In this document: positions 1 to 10,230 of the stretch, one piece after another
How the letters are laid out: the number at the start of each line of letters is the position of its first letter
Numbering within the stretch: position 1 is the stretch's first letter
NCBI RefSeq assembly: GCF_014696135.1
Contig: NZ_JACJPP010000006.1
Span: 1 to 64,000 of the forward strand
Direction: 5' to 3'
Source: Nodosilinea sp. FACHB-141
Lineage (GTDB): Bacteria; Cyanobacteriota; Cyanobacteriia; Phormidesmidales; Phormidesmidaceae
Length of the DNA: 64,000 nucleotides
Notes under the pieces: generated by a model
The model's database searches: none
What the model was told of the DNA's origin: nothing
Seen by the model: the letters and a program-made list of their open reading frames with translations, nothing else
Program-made: the position numbers and the translations under genes

Positions 1-141
1 TCCACCTACGGCCATGAAGGCGCAGGGGAACAGCAAAAGGCCCGACCACCCAATAAACACAAAGCGATCGCGCTTTAGCCAGTCGTCAAGGACGTCGAAC
101 CATCCTCGCTCGGTTTGCGCGCGTCCCATTGCTATGGTCAT
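1..141 (-). CDS. psbD: Photosystem II D2 protein, N-terminal 47 residues (gene cut by window edge)
   Basis: The translated start reads [20 protein letters not shown] and continues through a WLKRDRFVF motif into the first membrane helix, the conserved N-terminus of the photosystem II reaction-centre protein D2. D2 pairs with D1 in the thylakoid membrane and binds chlorophyll, pheophytin and the QA quinone. ATG is at 141; an AGAGGA Shine-Dalgarno lies 7-8 bases upstream. Only 47 of about 352 residues are inside the window, so the quinone and iron ligands cannot be checked. It is divergent from ycf4, a photosystem I assembly gene. Confidence 0.96.
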   Translation of the reverse strand, partial: MTIAMGRAQTERGWFDVLDDWLKRDRFVFIGWSGLLLFPCAFMAVGG

Positions 142-647
142 GTCAAATCCTCTTTATATGACATCCAATCCATAAGGTCGCAACTCTGGTGGATCCAGAC
201 AAGTCTGGCAGAGCATACCTCAAAGCAGGGGTTAGTAACTACTAAGTATTCCAGATATTAGAGCCAGGGAGAATAATATTCCTGCTCCAATCGCCGATAC
301 CTCTGCCTGAGTCGCACCAGCAGCCTTGAAGACAAGCGTCTAAAGACTGGGTTTCTATTTATGATAAGGAGTGTTCTAATTTTTTACAATCTGACACGTA
401 GTTTCTCAGGCTAGCGGTGCCGGGGGCTTGGCGGTAATGAAGTCGGTGTTGGCCATAGGGGTTGACTAGCGAAGCCGCCGTGGGGTTTAGACTGGGCTGA
501 TTCAGTGTTTATATAGAGTAATAGCGGGTGATGTAACCCAGTTCGCTCAGTTTGATTTGAAGAAAGCGGTGGCGTTGAAGCCGCCCCACCCAAGCTTTTT
601 CTAGGTTTTTGTCGCTCTTCATCTATCACTATCGCTTGTTAAGATCT
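142..647. promoter_or_regulatory. Divergent psbD/ycf4 intergenic region
   Basis: About 500 bases separate the divergent psbD and ycf4 starts and must hold both promoters. The psbD-proximal part is AT-rich, while the ycf4-proximal part (410-600) is GC-rich without a believable reading frame. No tRNA or perfect long palindrome was seen. Promoter positions cannot be assigned confidently by eye. Confidence 0.5.
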
Positions 648-1214
648 ATGACTGCCTCCCTGTCGACTACTCAATCTCAAGCCCTTAAGCGCACCGTGTT
701 AGGGGCCCGTCGTGTGAGCAACATTTTTTGGGCCGTGGTGCTCACCCTAGGCGGGCTAGGGTTTGCCCTGGCCGGAGCTTCTAGCTACCTGAAACAGAAC
801 CTGCTGCCCTTCGCTGACCCAACCCAGCTGGTATTTATTCCCCAGGGCATTGCCATGGGCTTTTATGGGGTAGCTGCCCTTGGTCTGGCCACGTTCCTTT
901 GGATTGTCATCAGTTTGGATGTGGGCGGCGGGTACAACAGCTTCGACAAAGCCAGCAATCGCCTACAGATTGTACGCAAAGGCTTTTGGGGCAAAAACCG
1001 CCGCATTGAATTTGAGCATCCCCTAGAAGACGTGACCGCAGTGCGGGTGGCGATTAAAGAAGGGCTCAACCCCAAGCGCACCCTATACCTGCGCATCAAG
1101 GGCCGCCCCGATATTCCGCTGACTCGGGTGGGCCAGCCAATTCCCCTAGCTGATCTGGAAAATCAGGGAGCAGAACTGGCGCGGTTTTTGCAGGTGCCGC
1201 TAGAGGGGCTATAG
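648..1214 (+). CDS. ycf4: Photosystem I assembly protein Ycf4
   Basis: The 188-residue product has the Ycf4 plan: a short N-terminus, two membrane helices at about residues 22-45 and 65-90, then a soluble C-terminal domain beginning with a VGGGYNSFDK motif and containing the FGWG-like segment KGFWGKNRRIE. Ycf4 is a thylakoid scaffold for photosystem I assembly. ATG at 648 gives the usual family length; an in-frame upstream start at 609 would add 13 unconserved residues. No strong Shine-Dalgarno is visible. It is divergent from psbD. Confidence 0.93.
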   Translation: MTASLSTTQSQALKRTVLGARRVSNIFWAVVLTLGGLGFALAGASSYLKQNLLPFADPTQLVFIPQGIAMGFYGVAALGLATFLWIVISLDVGGGYNSFDKASNRLQIVRKGFWGKNRRIEFEHPLEDVTAVRVAIKEGLNPKRTLYLRIKGRPDIPLTRVGQPIPLADLENQGAELARFLQVPLEGL

Positions 1215-1308
1215 ACCGTTTAAAGGTCTATGCTGAGCGGCGGCCCCCGGCTTTGAGCCCGTGCGATAACATGGGGGGTCGGTTGAACTATTAGGAATTG
1301 ACGTATTG

Positions 1309-2052
1309 ATGGCTCTCTCGACACGCCCGTTTACCCTAGCCCTAGCTGCCCTGCTAACCCTATGGCTGGGCGCTTGCACCAGTTCCCCAAGTTTGGACTC
1401 GACCAGCGAAGCCCCCACAGACCCCGGCCTAACTGAGTCAGTGGCGGTGGCCCCGACCGGTTTGCCCGTGCTAGAGGGTACGGCAACGGTGGAGATGGTG
1501 GTGAACGGCAGCCCCATTGTGATGGAGCTAGACGGTGCCAATGCCCCAGTCACCGCGGGCAATTTTGTAGATTTGGTGAACCGTGGCGTCTACGACGGCC
1601 TAGTGTTTCACCGGGTGGTGCGTGACCCACAGCCCTTTGTGGCTCAAGGCGGCGACCCCCAGAGCAAAGACCCTAGCGTGCCGGCTCAGCAGTTGGGTAC
1701 GGGTAGCTTTATTGACCCTGATACCCAGGCTCCCCGGTACGTTCCCTTAGAAATTAAGCCCGCTGGGGCAGAAGAGCCAATCTATAGCCAAACCCTTGAA
1801 GAAGCCGGCATCAGCGATGCCCCAGAACTGCCCCACACTCGGGGTGCTGTAGCTATGGCACGATCGCAGGCGGTAGACTCAGCCTCGGCGCAGTTTTATA
1901 TCACCCTGGCGGAGCTGCCCTTTTTGGACGGTAGCTACGCGGTGTTTGGCTACGTCACCAGCGGTATGGAGGTGGTGGATGCCATTCAGCAGGGCGATCG
2001 CATTGAGTCGGCGCGAGTTACGGCCGGGCTGGAGAATCTGAAGACTGAGTAG
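1309..2052 (+). CDS. Cyclophilin-type peptidyl-prolyl cis-trans isomerase, lipoprotein
   Basis: The 247-residue protein starts with a lipoprotein signal (hydrophobic stretch, lipobox LGAC at about residues 19-22) followed by a Ser/Thr/Pro-rich linker. The cyclophilin domain begins near residue 50 ([16 protein letters not shown]), with the family hallmarks [36 protein letters not shown] and SAQFYI. It would catalyse proline isomerization in the periplasm or on a membrane face. The start is the ATG at 1309, not the adjacent TTG at 1306. Its 3' end overlaps the reading frame of the downstream ketoacyl synthase, suggesting translational coupling. Confidence 0.9.
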   Translation: MALSTRPFTLALAALLTLWLGACTSSPSLDSTSEAPTDPGLTESVAVAPTGLPVLEGTATVEMVVNGSPIVMELDGANAPVTAGNFVDLVNRGVYDGLVFHRVVRDPQPFVAQGGDPQSKDPSVPAQQLGTGSFIDPDTQAPRYVPLEIKPAGAEEPIYSQTLEEAGISDAPELPHTRGAVAMARSQAVDSASAQFYITLAELPFLDGSYAVFGYVTSGMEVVDAIQQGDRIESARVTAGLENLKTE

Positions 2053-3220
2053 GCAAGGTAGAGATCGGGCCGTTGTTGTCACTGGCATAGGGCTGGTCAC
2101 GGCCCTAGGAACTACGGCAACGGCCACCTGGAACAATCTTCTGGCCGGGAAATCGGGCATTCGGATCGGACAGCCGTTTTCGGAACTGCCGCCTCGGCCT
2201 TTGGCTATGGTGGGCGATAAGCCCACTGATATTGAGGATTTGCTGGAATTGGCAGTAGCTGAGGCGATCGCCGATGCCCAGCTCACGCCTCCCCTGACCG
2301 ACTGTGGCGTGGTAATCGGCTCTAGCCGCAGCTTTCAGGGCCGCTGGGAACAGATGGCCCGTAGTGAATCTTGGGCAGACAACCCCTGGCTAGAGGCGCT
2401 GCCGCACATGGGGGCGATCGCCGTTGCCCGCCAGATTCAATCCCAAAGCCCGGTGCTGGCACCGATGGCGGCCTGTGCTACAGGATTGACGGCGATTTTC
2501 CAGGGTTATGAGCTGGTGCGGCGGGGGCAGTGCGATCGCGTCATTGTCGGGGCGGCCGAAGCGCCCGTCACTCCCCTTACCCTGGCTGGCTTTGAGCAAT
2601 TGGGAGCCCTCGCCACCACCGGCTGCTACCCCTTTGCCCCCCAACGAGAAGGATTGGTGCTGGGGGAGGGGGCGGCGGTGCTGGTGCTAGAGTCAGCATC
2701 TTCCTGGCTGGCGCGATCGGGGCCAAAAGCTTACGGTCGCATTCTGGGGGGCGGATTTAGCGTTGATGCCTACCACCGCACAGCGCCAGACCCAACACTG
2801 GGGGGCAGTCGTTTGGCTCTCAAGAATTGTCTTTACTACAGCGGGCTGAAGCCTCAGCAGGTCAGCTACGTGCATGCCCACGGCACCGGAACTAGACTCA
2901 ACGACGCCCATGAGGTGCAGCTATTGACGGAGGGGTTTTCGCCGCCGCCGTGGATGAGTTCGACCAAAGGAGCGACAGGGCATACGTTGGGGGCTTCTGG
3001 GGCGATCGGGGCGGCGCTTTGCCTGCTGGCGCTGCGGCATCAAGTGCTGCCACCTAATACAGGGGCTCAGGACGAGAGCATTTACCCCAAGCTCGTGACT
3101 CATCCCATTCCTACTGATTTGGAAGTGGCTCTGTGCTTTAGCTTCGGCTTTGGGGGGCAGAATGGCGTGCTGGCGCTAGGGCTTGATCGCACTAGTGCTG
3201 AAATTAGCGGCTCTGTTTAA
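2045..3220 (+). CDS. Beta-ketoacyl-ACP synthase (FabF-like), start codon non-canonical
   Basis: This is a thiolase-fold condensing enzyme. The catalytic triad is visible: Cys in MAACATG, His in [11 protein letters not shown] and His in [13 protein letters not shown]. The family N-terminus, [15 protein letters not shown], is encoded in frame from about 2066 but no ATG, GTG or TTG precedes it after the in-frame TGA at 2039. The only near-start codon is CTG at 2045, ten bases after a GGAG (2031-2034) and overlapping the stop of the cyclophilin gene. The first conventional start (TTG 2201) would delete the conserved N-terminus. At about 391 residues it is slightly short for FabF (about 412). Role: elongation in fatty acid or related acyl synthesis; substrate unknown. 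Confidence 0.82.
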   Translation: MSRQGRDRAVVVTGIGLVTALGTTATATWNNLLAGKSGIRIGQPFSELPPRPLAMVGDKPTDIEDLLELAVAEAIADAQLTPPLTDCGVVIGSSRSFQGRWEQMARSESWADNPWLEALPHMGAIAVARQIQSQSPVLAPMAACATGLTAIFQGYELVRRGQCDRVIVGAAEAPVTPLTLAGFEQLGALATTGCYPFAPQREGLVLGEGAAVLVLESASSWLARSGPKAYGRILGGGFSVDAYHRTAPDPTLGGSRLALKNCLYYSGLKPQQVSYVHAHGTGTRLNDAHEVQLLTEGFSPPPWMSSTKGATGHTLGASGAIGAALCLLALRHQVLPPNTGAQDESIYPKLVTHPIPTDLEVALCFSFGFGGQNGVLALGLDRTSAEISGSV

Positions 3221-3239
3221 AAACAGGGGACTTTGCAGC

Positions 3240-3260
3240 GGGCAAACAACCGTTTGTCCC
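3240..3260. repeat. Palindromic repeat, GGGCAAAC type, copy 1
   Basis: GGGCAAAC, a 5-base loop and GTTTGTCCC form an imperfect hairpin just after the ketoacyl synthase gene and before the convergent LRR gene. It belongs to the same family as elements at 5402, 7747, 27621 and 41361. It may act as a terminator between the convergent genes. Confidence 0.6.
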
Positions 3261-3308
3261 TACACCGTTTGGCCTTGAGATAAAACGTATTCGATGGGCT
3301 GCTTCTGT

Positions 3309-5216
3309 CTAAAATTCACACGCGCTTTGCGGGACTAAGGGGCAATCTGCTTCCGTTACCGGGACACTCCCAAGGGTAAGGCGCATCAGGTGCGGCAGAG
3401 CGCCCAGCGGACTCAGGTCGGTGACGGGGGTTTCGTCTAGATACAGCACTTCTAAGTTCAGCAGTGAGGCGAGCGGGCTGACATCTTGAACCTCGGTGTT
3501 GACCAGTACTAGCGTTTCTAGACTGGTTAGCTCAGAGAGGGGTCGAATGTCTTGGAGAGGGTTAAACCCAAGGGTCAAAGTTTCGAGGGAGATAAGGGAG
3601 GCTAGGGGGCTAACATCCTCAATGGCGTTGCTGGTCAGCCCCAAGGTAGAAAGGTTACCTAGACTAGCTAACGGCATCAGATCTCGGATTTGGTTGTCGC
3701 TCAGGTAAAGGAAGCTTAGCTGCGACAGCGTAGCCAGGGGACTGAGGTCTTCAATTTGGTTAGAGCTGATGTCTAACCCAAGAAGGTTGGGAAACTGGGC
3801 TAGAGGGCTGAGATCTTCAATTTGATTGCCCTGTAGGGTCAAGGTGCTGAGCTGGGGCAGAACTGGCAGGCGATGCAGATCGCTCAAGCCCGTTTGGCTA
3901 GCGTGGAGACGAGTGAGATCGGTAAGCGTGGTCAGAGGGCCAAAATCGCTGACCGAGGTAGCGTCAATATCGAGGTCTACTACGGGTAGATTTGCCAGGG
4001 GGGCCAGGTTGCTGACCGGGTTGCGGCTCAACCCGAGCTGAAACAAGTAGGGTTTATTGGCTAGAGGGCTGAGATCGGTAACCCCGTTGCCGTCTAGATA
4101 TAGCTCAGATAGCTCGGTTAGCGGTTGCAGGGGGGTGAGATCGGTGACGTAGTTGTCGCCTTGGGGCTCGCGGTAATCGTCCACCCAAACGCGGTTTTCT
4201 AGGGAAAGGCGGGTGAGACGGGTAAGCGATCGCACCGCTGAGATGTCGGTGATCTGGTTAGCATCGAGTTCCAGATCTAGCAGATTCTGAAGGTTGGCCA
4301 GCGGAGCCAGCTCACTGATCTGATTGCCGCTCAGACTCAGTAAGAATAGGTTTTCTAGATTGTTCAGGGGTGTCAGGTCAGCAAGGTTGTTGTGATCGAG
4401 CGTCAGAATTTGGAGATTGCTCAGGGTGGCTAGAGGCTGCACGTCCTGAATTTGGTTGTGATTGAGATGCAGCTCGCTTGGGGATAAAGCCTGTAGCGGC
4501 TTGAGATCGCTAATTTGGTTGCGGCTCAGATCTAGTTCGTAGAGATTGGTGAGGGACTGGAGCGGGGTGAGGTCGCCAATCTGATTGTTGCTAAGAATCA
4601 GGGTCGAGAGCTGACTGAGCCTCTGCAAGGGGCGCAGGTCTTGGATGGTTTGGTTATCTCGTAGATTGAGGCGGGTGAGCTGGGTCAGGCCGGCCAGCGG
4701 AGCCAGGTCGGAAATTTGATTGGCGTAGAGATCGAGCTGAATAAGCTGGGTCAAATCAGCTAGGTTGCTGATGTCGCTGATTTGATTGCCGCCCAGGTTG
4801 ATAACTTGCAGGGAGGGGTGCGATCGCAAAGCGCTAATATCTGTGATTTGATTATCGCTGAGGCCCAGGTCAGTGAGCTGCGTCATCTCGGACAGGGGTT
4901 GAATATCGGTGATCTGGTTGCTGTAGAGATAGAGCTGCTCCAGCTGGGTAAGGGACGCCAACGGACGCAGATCGCTGATGTTGGAATACTCCAGGCTGAG
5001 CGTCGTGCTGCTAGCCAGCTGCTGCTCAGCTTCAGCACAGTCGTCGGTGCCTGTGTAGGCGAGCATGGCCTCAACCGTGTGCTGCGTCTCTGGGGCAAGG
5101 CTGTCGTAGTGATTGCACCAGGCGGCAAAGCTGGTATGGATCGGCTCGGCTTGGGCTAGGGTGGGCAGCGTTACTCCTGCCCAGAGAACCGGAGTTAACA
5201 GCGGCAACAAACGCAT
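3309..5216 (-). CDS. Secreted leucine-rich-repeat protein, internalin-like
   Basis: The 635-residue protein has a Sec signal peptide (LLPLLTPVLWAGVTLPTLAQA) followed by about 23 tandem 21-23-residue leucine-rich repeats of the pattern L..L..L.L..NQI.D..PL, typical of the SD22/internalin LRR class. Such solenoids bind proteins or glycans. No membrane anchor, LPXTG or enzymatic domain is visible, so it is probably periplasmic or secreted. GTG at 5222 and ATG at 5216 are both possible starts; ATG is preferred because the signal peptide is intact. The gene stands alone and is convergent with the ketoacyl synthase. Ligand unknown. Confidence 0.85.
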   Translation of the reverse strand: MRLLPLLTPVLWAGVTLPTLAQAEPIHTSFAAWCNHYDSLAPETQHTVEAMLAYTGTDDCAEAEQQLASSTTLSLEYSNISDLRPLASLTQLEQLYLYSNQITDIQPLSEMTQLTDLGLSDNQITDISALRSHPSLQVINLGGNQISDISNLADLTQLIQLDLYANQISDLAPLAGLTQLTRLNLRDNQTIQDLRPLQRLSQLSTLILSNNQIGDLTPLQSLTNLYELDLSRNQISDLKPLQALSPSELHLNHNQIQDVQPLATLSNLQILTLDHNNLADLTPLNNLENLFLLSLSGNQISELAPLANLQNLLDLELDANQITDISAVRSLTRLTRLSLENRVWVDDYREPQGDNYVTDLTPLQPLTELSELYLDGNGVTDLSPLANKPYLFQLGLSRNPVSNLAPLANLPVVDLDIDATSVSDFGPLTTLTDLTRLHASQTGLSDLHRLPVLPQLSTLTLQGNQIEDLSPLAQFPNLLGLDISSNQIEDLSPLATLSQLSFLYLSDNQIRDLMPLASLGNLSTLGLTSNAIEDVSPLASLISLETLTLGFNPLQDIRPLSELTSLETLVLVNTEVQDVSPLASLLNLEVLYLDETPVTDLSPLGALPHLMRLTLGSVPVTEADCPLVPQSACEF

Positions 5217-5401
5217 CGGCACAGCTTAAAAGAGGCGATCTAAACTGTCCCAATCTAGCCTCGTGGGCCGAAATCAGGCTTTAGGTGTCTAAAAAGACAC
5301 AATTGGCGATCGTCAGCCGCCCTCATTTAGCTAGGAGAAAAATTTAGGATCCCATTCCAGATCCAAATCGCATCATCCGATGACAAACAGCGGGCTGGCG
5401 T

Positions 5402-5422
5402 AGGGGCAAACAGTGTTTGCCC
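5402..5422. repeat. Palindromic repeat, GGGCAAAC type, copy 2
   Basis: GGGCAAAC at 5404-5411, a three-base loop and GTTTGCCC at 5415-5422 form a perfect 8-bp-arm hairpin, flanked by AGG as in the other copies. It lies between the LRR gene and the small membrane protein gene, so it could serve as the terminator of the latter. Confidence 0.7.
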
Positions 5423-5455
5423 AACCCAACCGGGGGTGAGAAGGCGGATTCAGTA

Positions 5456-5698
5456 TCAAGCCAGGCTATTGAAGAATTCCATCGCCATCTGGGGTAGGTG
5501 GCTGACCTCAACCCATAGCTGCTCAGGGCTAATGCCAAACAGATATTGCAGCGCCACAACGATCGCGACCAGACCGATGAGGGGGACAAGTCCTATGCTC
5601 AAAATTCTGAGAAACAGCTGGGCAACTAAAACGACGACCGCGATCGCCGCAATCAGCAGCACCAGTTGAGGATCAACAGAACTAAACACAGAATCCAT
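5456..5698 (-). CDS. Small membrane protein of unknown function
   Basis: The 80-residue product has one or two very hydrophobic stretches (LVLLIAAIAVVVLVAQLFLRI and IGLVPLIGLVAIVVALQYLFG) and an amphipathic C-terminus. I do not recognise a family. ATG at 5698 gives a compact protein; a start at 5731 would add 11 residues. It sits upstream on the same strand relative to no obvious partner; the next gene upstream is the PLP decarboxylase (5783), 84 bases away and on the same strand, so the two may be cotranscribed. Confidence 0.6.
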   Translation of the reverse strand: MDSVFSSVDPQLVLLIAAIAVVVLVAQLFLRILSIGLVPLIGLVAIVVALQYLFGISPEQLWVEVSHLPQMAMEFFNSLA

Positions 5699-5782
5699 GG
5701 GGCAAGAAACGGTTAAGGAATAGATCGACAAAAACCCAGACTATCCTAGCTCAGAGACCGAGAGCGATGGTTGTTGGTGCTT

Positions 5783-7249
5783 TTAGGCCAGAACCCGGAA
5801 GGCTTCTGGTGCATCGCCGCCGGTCACGTAGCCACCCTGTTGTTTGATGGCAGTGAGATGGGCGATCGCCCCTTCACCAATCACCTCGCCTGCCACAATG
5901 GCAGGAATCCCTGGGGGATAGGCCGAAACCGTATCAGCACTAATGCGGCCAACGGCAGCTTTAGCCCCAACGGTTTCTGTAGGGGCAAAGAAAGCCTCGT
6001 GGGGCGACACTACCGGCAGGGTAAATGAGGTATCCGTGATGGGGGCGGGCTGAGGCCAGACCTCGATGGCAGCATGCTGCTTGGCGTGGCTCTTGACTAG
6101 CGATTGAAAACCAGCCACGCACCGCTGCCCATCCTCGTCTGTGTTGCCGAGGCTAACGATCAAGGTCAAGTGTCGCAGCTCCGGCAGTTCGACAGTGACG
6201 CCGAGCTCTTCGTGCAAAATTTCGTCGGCCTCTAGCCCCGTGAGCCCCAGGCCTGATACATCTACCGTCAGACGAGTCAGATCCAGATCGCTAGCGCTAG
6301 AGAAGGCCGTTACCGCCGGTTTATCCACGACTCGCAAACCAGGAACCGTGGCCAGCTCCCTTCGCATGTGTTGTGCTAGGGCCAATGTATCCGACAAAAG
6401 CGCTTTGCCCTCGATCGCTACCTGGTGACGGGCGGCATCTAAGGAAGCCAGCAGCAGAGAATTGGGGCTGGTAGATTGAGTGAGCTGTAGGGCCGCTTGC
6501 AGGCGATCGCGATCGACGCGGTCTCCCCGCGTGTGCAGCATCGCCGCCTGACTTAGTGCTCCCAGCACCTTGTGGGTTGACTGCACCACCAGATCAGCGC
6601 CCAGCTCCAACGCCGGGATTGGCAGGTCAGGGTGAAAGGCAAAGTGCGGCCCGTGGGCTTCATCTATTAGTAAGGGAATGCCGTGGAGGTGGGCGAGGGC
6701 TGCGATCGCCCCTACATCCGAGCAAATGCCGTGGTAGGTAGGCGATACCAGCAGCACCGCGCGGGTGTCGGGATGATGGCTGAGGGTAGCGGCGATCGCC
6801 TCTGCCTTTACCCCCAGCGCCAAGCCCAGTTCTGGGCTGTACTCGGGTGCCACAAAGATTGGCATCGCCCCCGATAGCACCAGCCCCGCAATCACCGAGC
6901 GATGGGCATTGCGCGGCACGATAATTTTGTCGCCAGGGCCACAGGTAGCAAGAATAGCGGCCTCGATGCCGCAGGTCGAGCCGTTGGTGAGAAAGTAGGT
7001 GCGCTCAGCCCCAAACGCCTCGGCAGCGAGTTCCTGAGCTTCCAGAATCACGCCTTCTGGAGCAAACAAATTATCTAGCTCCGGCAATTCCGGCAGGTCT
7101 ACCGCCAGTGCCGCTGCCCCCAACAGGTTTCGCAGTCGAGACGATGCTCCTTGCCCCCGCTTGTGGCCTGGCGCGTAGAACGCCGCATGGGGTCGCCGAC
7201 TGCTGGCCTGCAACGCCGAGAGAATAGGAGTCTGCGATTGATCGAGCAT
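5783..7249 (-). CDS. Orn/Lys/Arg decarboxylase family PLP enzyme
   Basis: The 488-residue protein matches the compact, aspartate-aminotransferase-fold Orn/Lys/Arg decarboxylases common in cyanobacteria. The N-terminal FYAPGHKRG motif, the substrate-side LTNGSTCGIEAA, LLIDEAHGPH (PLP-ring Asp) and STHKVLGALSQ (Schiff-base Lys) are all present, followed by a C-terminal domain with the EADEILHEELGV segment. Arginine or lysine is the likely substrate, giving agmatine or cadaverine; the sequence does not settle which. ATG at 7249 fits the family start MLDQSQTP; the longer reading from 7318 adds unconserved sequence. Confidence 0.87.
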   Translation of the reverse strand: MLDQSQTPILSALQASSRRPHAAFYAPGHKRGQGASSRLRNLLGAAALAVDLPELPELDNLFAPEGVILEAQELAAEAFGAERTYFLTNGSTCGIEAAILATCGPGDKIIVPRNAHRSVIAGLVLSGAMPIFVAPEYSPELGLALGVKAEAIAATLSHHPDTRAVLLVSPTYHGICSDVGAIAALAHLHGIPLLIDEAHGPHFAFHPDLPIPALELGADLVVQSTHKVLGALSQAAMLHTRGDRVDRDRLQAALQLTQSTSPNSLLLASLDAARHQVAIEGKALLSDTLALAQHMRRELATVPGLRVVDKPAVTAFSSASDLDLTRLTVDVSGLGLTGLEADEILHEELGVTVELPELRHLTLIVSLGNTDEDGQRCVAGFQSLVKSHAKQHAAIEVWPQPAPITDTSFTLPVVSPHEAFFAPTETVGAKAAVGRISADTVSAYPPGIPAIVAGEVIGEGAIAHLTAIKQQGGYVTGGDAPEAFRVLA

Positions 7250-7453
7250 GGCTGCGAAAGAACCTATGAGCCGAGTCCTGTAGCGTTGCTCGGGTTTGGT
7301 GAAAGCCTCTCCAGGCAAGACTTCTGCTCCCCCATTTCCTCGCCGTCAAAGACTTGTCACGTACTACTGCTATAGAGGGCATGGAGGGATCTCCACCCTC
7401 ATCACCTACCTTAGATTCGCTATAGTCTGAGAGGAAAAATTGGAGGATATCCC

Positions 7454-7741
7454 ATGGCTAAAGCTACCTGGAACGGCGTTGTATTAGCCGAAAGCGACGC
7501 CTGCGAAGTGGTCGAAGGCAACCAGTACTTTCCCCCCGACTCGCTGAATATGGACTACTTCAAGCCCATCAGCAAAACCACCGGCTGCCCTTGGAAAGGC
7601 ACCGCTAGCTACTACGACATCGTTGTTGATAACAACGTGAATTCTGGTGCCGCCTGGTACTACGCCGAACCCAAGCCCGCCGCGAGCAACATCAAGGGCT
7701 ACGTGGCGTTCTATAGCAACAAGGTGAAAGTCGAGGCGTGA
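7454..7741 (+). CDS. DUF427 domain protein
   Basis: The 95-residue protein is a complete single DUF427 domain: an N-terminal W-G..LAES, then YFPPDSL, the invariant TTGCPWKGTASYYDI block and a C-terminal VAFYSNKVKVE. DUF427 proteins are small beta-rich proteins of unknown biochemical role (once labelled nucleotidyltransferase-like). A strong Shine-Dalgarno TGGAGG lies eight bases before the ATG. It is divergent from the decarboxylase and convergent with ilvC. Confidence 0.9.
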   Translation: MAKATWNGVVLAESDACEVVEGNQYFPPDSLNMDYFKPISKTTGCPWKGTASYYDIVVDNNVNSGAAWYYAEPKPAASNIKGYVAFYSNKVKVEA

Positions 7742-7746
7742 TCTAT

Positions 7747-7775
7747 GTAGGGGCACAGCAGTGCTGTGCCCCTAC
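7747..7775. terminator. Perfect palindrome between convergent genes, likely bidirectional terminator
   Basis: Two 14-base arms (GTAGGGGCACAGCA and its exact reverse complement) flank a single central base in the 41-base gap between the DUF427 stop and the ilvC stop. It belongs to the dispersed GGGGC palindrome family. There is no U-tract, so termination is inferred from position. Confidence 0.65.
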
Positions 7776-7782
7776 CGCCCAA

Positions 7783-8832
<1,050 letters not shown>

Positions 8833-8993
8833 CTATCAAACTAAGGGGGCTAGCCAAAGTCCCTCATTTTATGATCTAACCTTCGCCGACCGCGCGCTCA
8901 GCCACCTCAAAGCAAAGGCGGCAACCTGCCCGATCGGTAGAATAAAGGCATGCACCAAAATCGTGGTCACTGTCCTCCCTACGAGCACCCTTG

Positions 8994-9710
8994 ATGGTTG
9001 AAGCAACCTCTCCCCCAACCCTTGTTGCCCTGGTCACCGGGGCCAACCGAGGCATTGGCCTAGAAGTTACCCGCCAGCTTGCCCAAGCGGGAATGACGGT
9101 GATTTTGGGCAGCCGCGACTTGGTTAAGGGAGAAGCTGCCGCCGCGTCGATGATTCAGGCTGGGTTGGAGGTGCTACCGCAGCCGTTGGATGTGACCGAC
9201 CTAGCCAGCGTTGCCCATCTAGCCCAGTTGGTAGAGCAGCAGTTTGGCCGCCTCGATGTGCTAGTCAACAATGCGGGCATTCTCTACGACACCTGGCAGC
9301 AGGCTAGCAATGCCGACCTGGAGGTGGTGCAGGAGGCGATCGCCACCAATACGCTCGGCCCCTGGCGCATGGCTCAGGCGTTTTTGCCCCTGCTCAAACT
9401 TAGCCCGCACGGTCGCATCGTCAATGTCTCTAGCGGAGCCGGGGCGTTGAGCAGCATGGGGGCAGGCACCCCGGCCTATAGCACCTCTAAAGCAGCCCTG
9501 AATGCGTTTACCCGACTGCTGGCCGCTGAGCTACAGGGCACGGGCATTTTGGTGAATGCGGTGTGCCCTGGCTGGGTGGCGACTGACATGGGCGGCAGCG
9601 GCGGTCGCCCGGTGGCCGATGGCGCAGCCAGCGTGGTGTGGGCAGCGACACTGCCTGACGATGGCCCCACGGGTGGCTTCTTTCGCGATGGCAAACCGCT
9701 GAATTGGTAG
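8994..9710 (+). CDS. Short-chain dehydrogenase/reductase
   Basis: The 238-residue protein has classical SDR signatures: cofactor motif TGANRGIGLEV, NNAGI, catalytic Ser in VNVSSGAG and YSTSK (Tyr and Lys), then CPGWVATDMGG. It resembles the carbonyl-reductase-like branch that uses NADPH. The ATG at 8994 is preferred to the TTG immediately before it. Substrate cannot be read from the sequence. Confidence 0.9.
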   Translation: MVEATSPPTLVALVTGANRGIGLEVTRQLAQAGMTVILGSRDLVKGEAAAASMIQAGLEVLPQPLDVTDLASVAHLAQLVEQQFGRLDVLVNNAGILYDTWQQASNADLEVVQEAIATNTLGPWRMAQAFLPLLKLSPHGRIVNVSSGAGALSSMGAGTPAYSTSKAALNAFTRLLAAELQGTGILVNAVCPGWVATDMGGSGGRPVADGAASVVWAATLPDDGPTGGFFRDGKPLNW

Positions 9711-9723
9711 ATGGCCCAAAGCG

Positions 9724-9972
9724 CTAGCGGCGTATCCATTTGGTGAGAATGCGTATGGGCTGGCCGGTGGTGGGGTCGAGCTGGGGTTTGCTCCAGGCGC
9801 GGGGTTCGGCGAAGCCGATGCTGTGGAGATGGGCGATGACTAGCTCCATGCCGGTGGCGGTGCCGATGAGCATGACGCGCACGGGTTCGCGTGGGTCGGC
9901 GGGCTCTGAGCTGGGTGGGTCGCCGGAGGGCGGCTGGCTATAGATTTCGCTGTTGGGGATGAATTCTGACAT
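9724..9972 (-). CDS. Small hypothetical protein, paralog of the one at 38440
   Basis: The 82-residue product has a Pro/Ser-rich N-terminus and a compact C-terminal half, PVRVMLIGTATGMELVIAHL then GFAEPRAWSKPQ and ILTKWIRR. The protein at 38440-38718 aligns over the same half (RVRHLLYGSRLGIDRTIKIL, GYANPNDWSDP, ILTK). Family function is unknown. The fold prediction by eye is strand, helix, strand. It is convergent with the SDR and lies at the left border of the accessory island. Confidence 0.7.
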   Translation of the reverse strand: MSEFIPNSEIYSQPPSGDPPSSEPADPREPVRVMLIGTATGMELVIAHLHSIGFAEPRAWSKPQLDPTTGQPIRILTKWIRR

Positions 9973-10176
9973 GGCGATCGATAAATAAGGGTGACAGAAG
10001 AGGGCTAAATCCTAGAGCTTTTGAAAAACCCTGGGATCTTTTGCCGCAAGAAGCTGCACGAAGGGTGCGAAACCCTGCGCAAAATGGGAAACTGGGCTAA
10101 CAAATCAGCAATGCCCCGTAACGGCAAGAACGGTCTTGTCTTCTGGGCCGTAGTTTAGAGGCAATACTGGAAGCTT

Positions 10177-10219
10177 ACTTCCGCTTGACGCATGTGTCAA
10201 GCAGTGGACTTCCGGAAGT
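10177..10219. promoter_or_regulatory. Paired palindromes upstream of the XRE gene, possible operator
   Basis: Two palindromes lie 12-54 bases before the XRE start: CTTGAC-N6-GTCAAG at 10184-10201 and the perfect 12-mer ACTTCCGGAAGT at 10208-10219. An extra half site ACTTCCG occurs at 10177. Small XRE proteins often bind their own promoter, so these are candidate autoregulatory operators. This is inference from position and symmetry. Confidence 0.45.
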
Positions 10220-10230
10220 TGAATTCCGCA

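Noticed and set aside
7376-7453. Separate promoter and operator for DUF427
   Set aside because: TATAGT and short symmetric bits are present but no consistent -35 box could be seen, so no feature was called.
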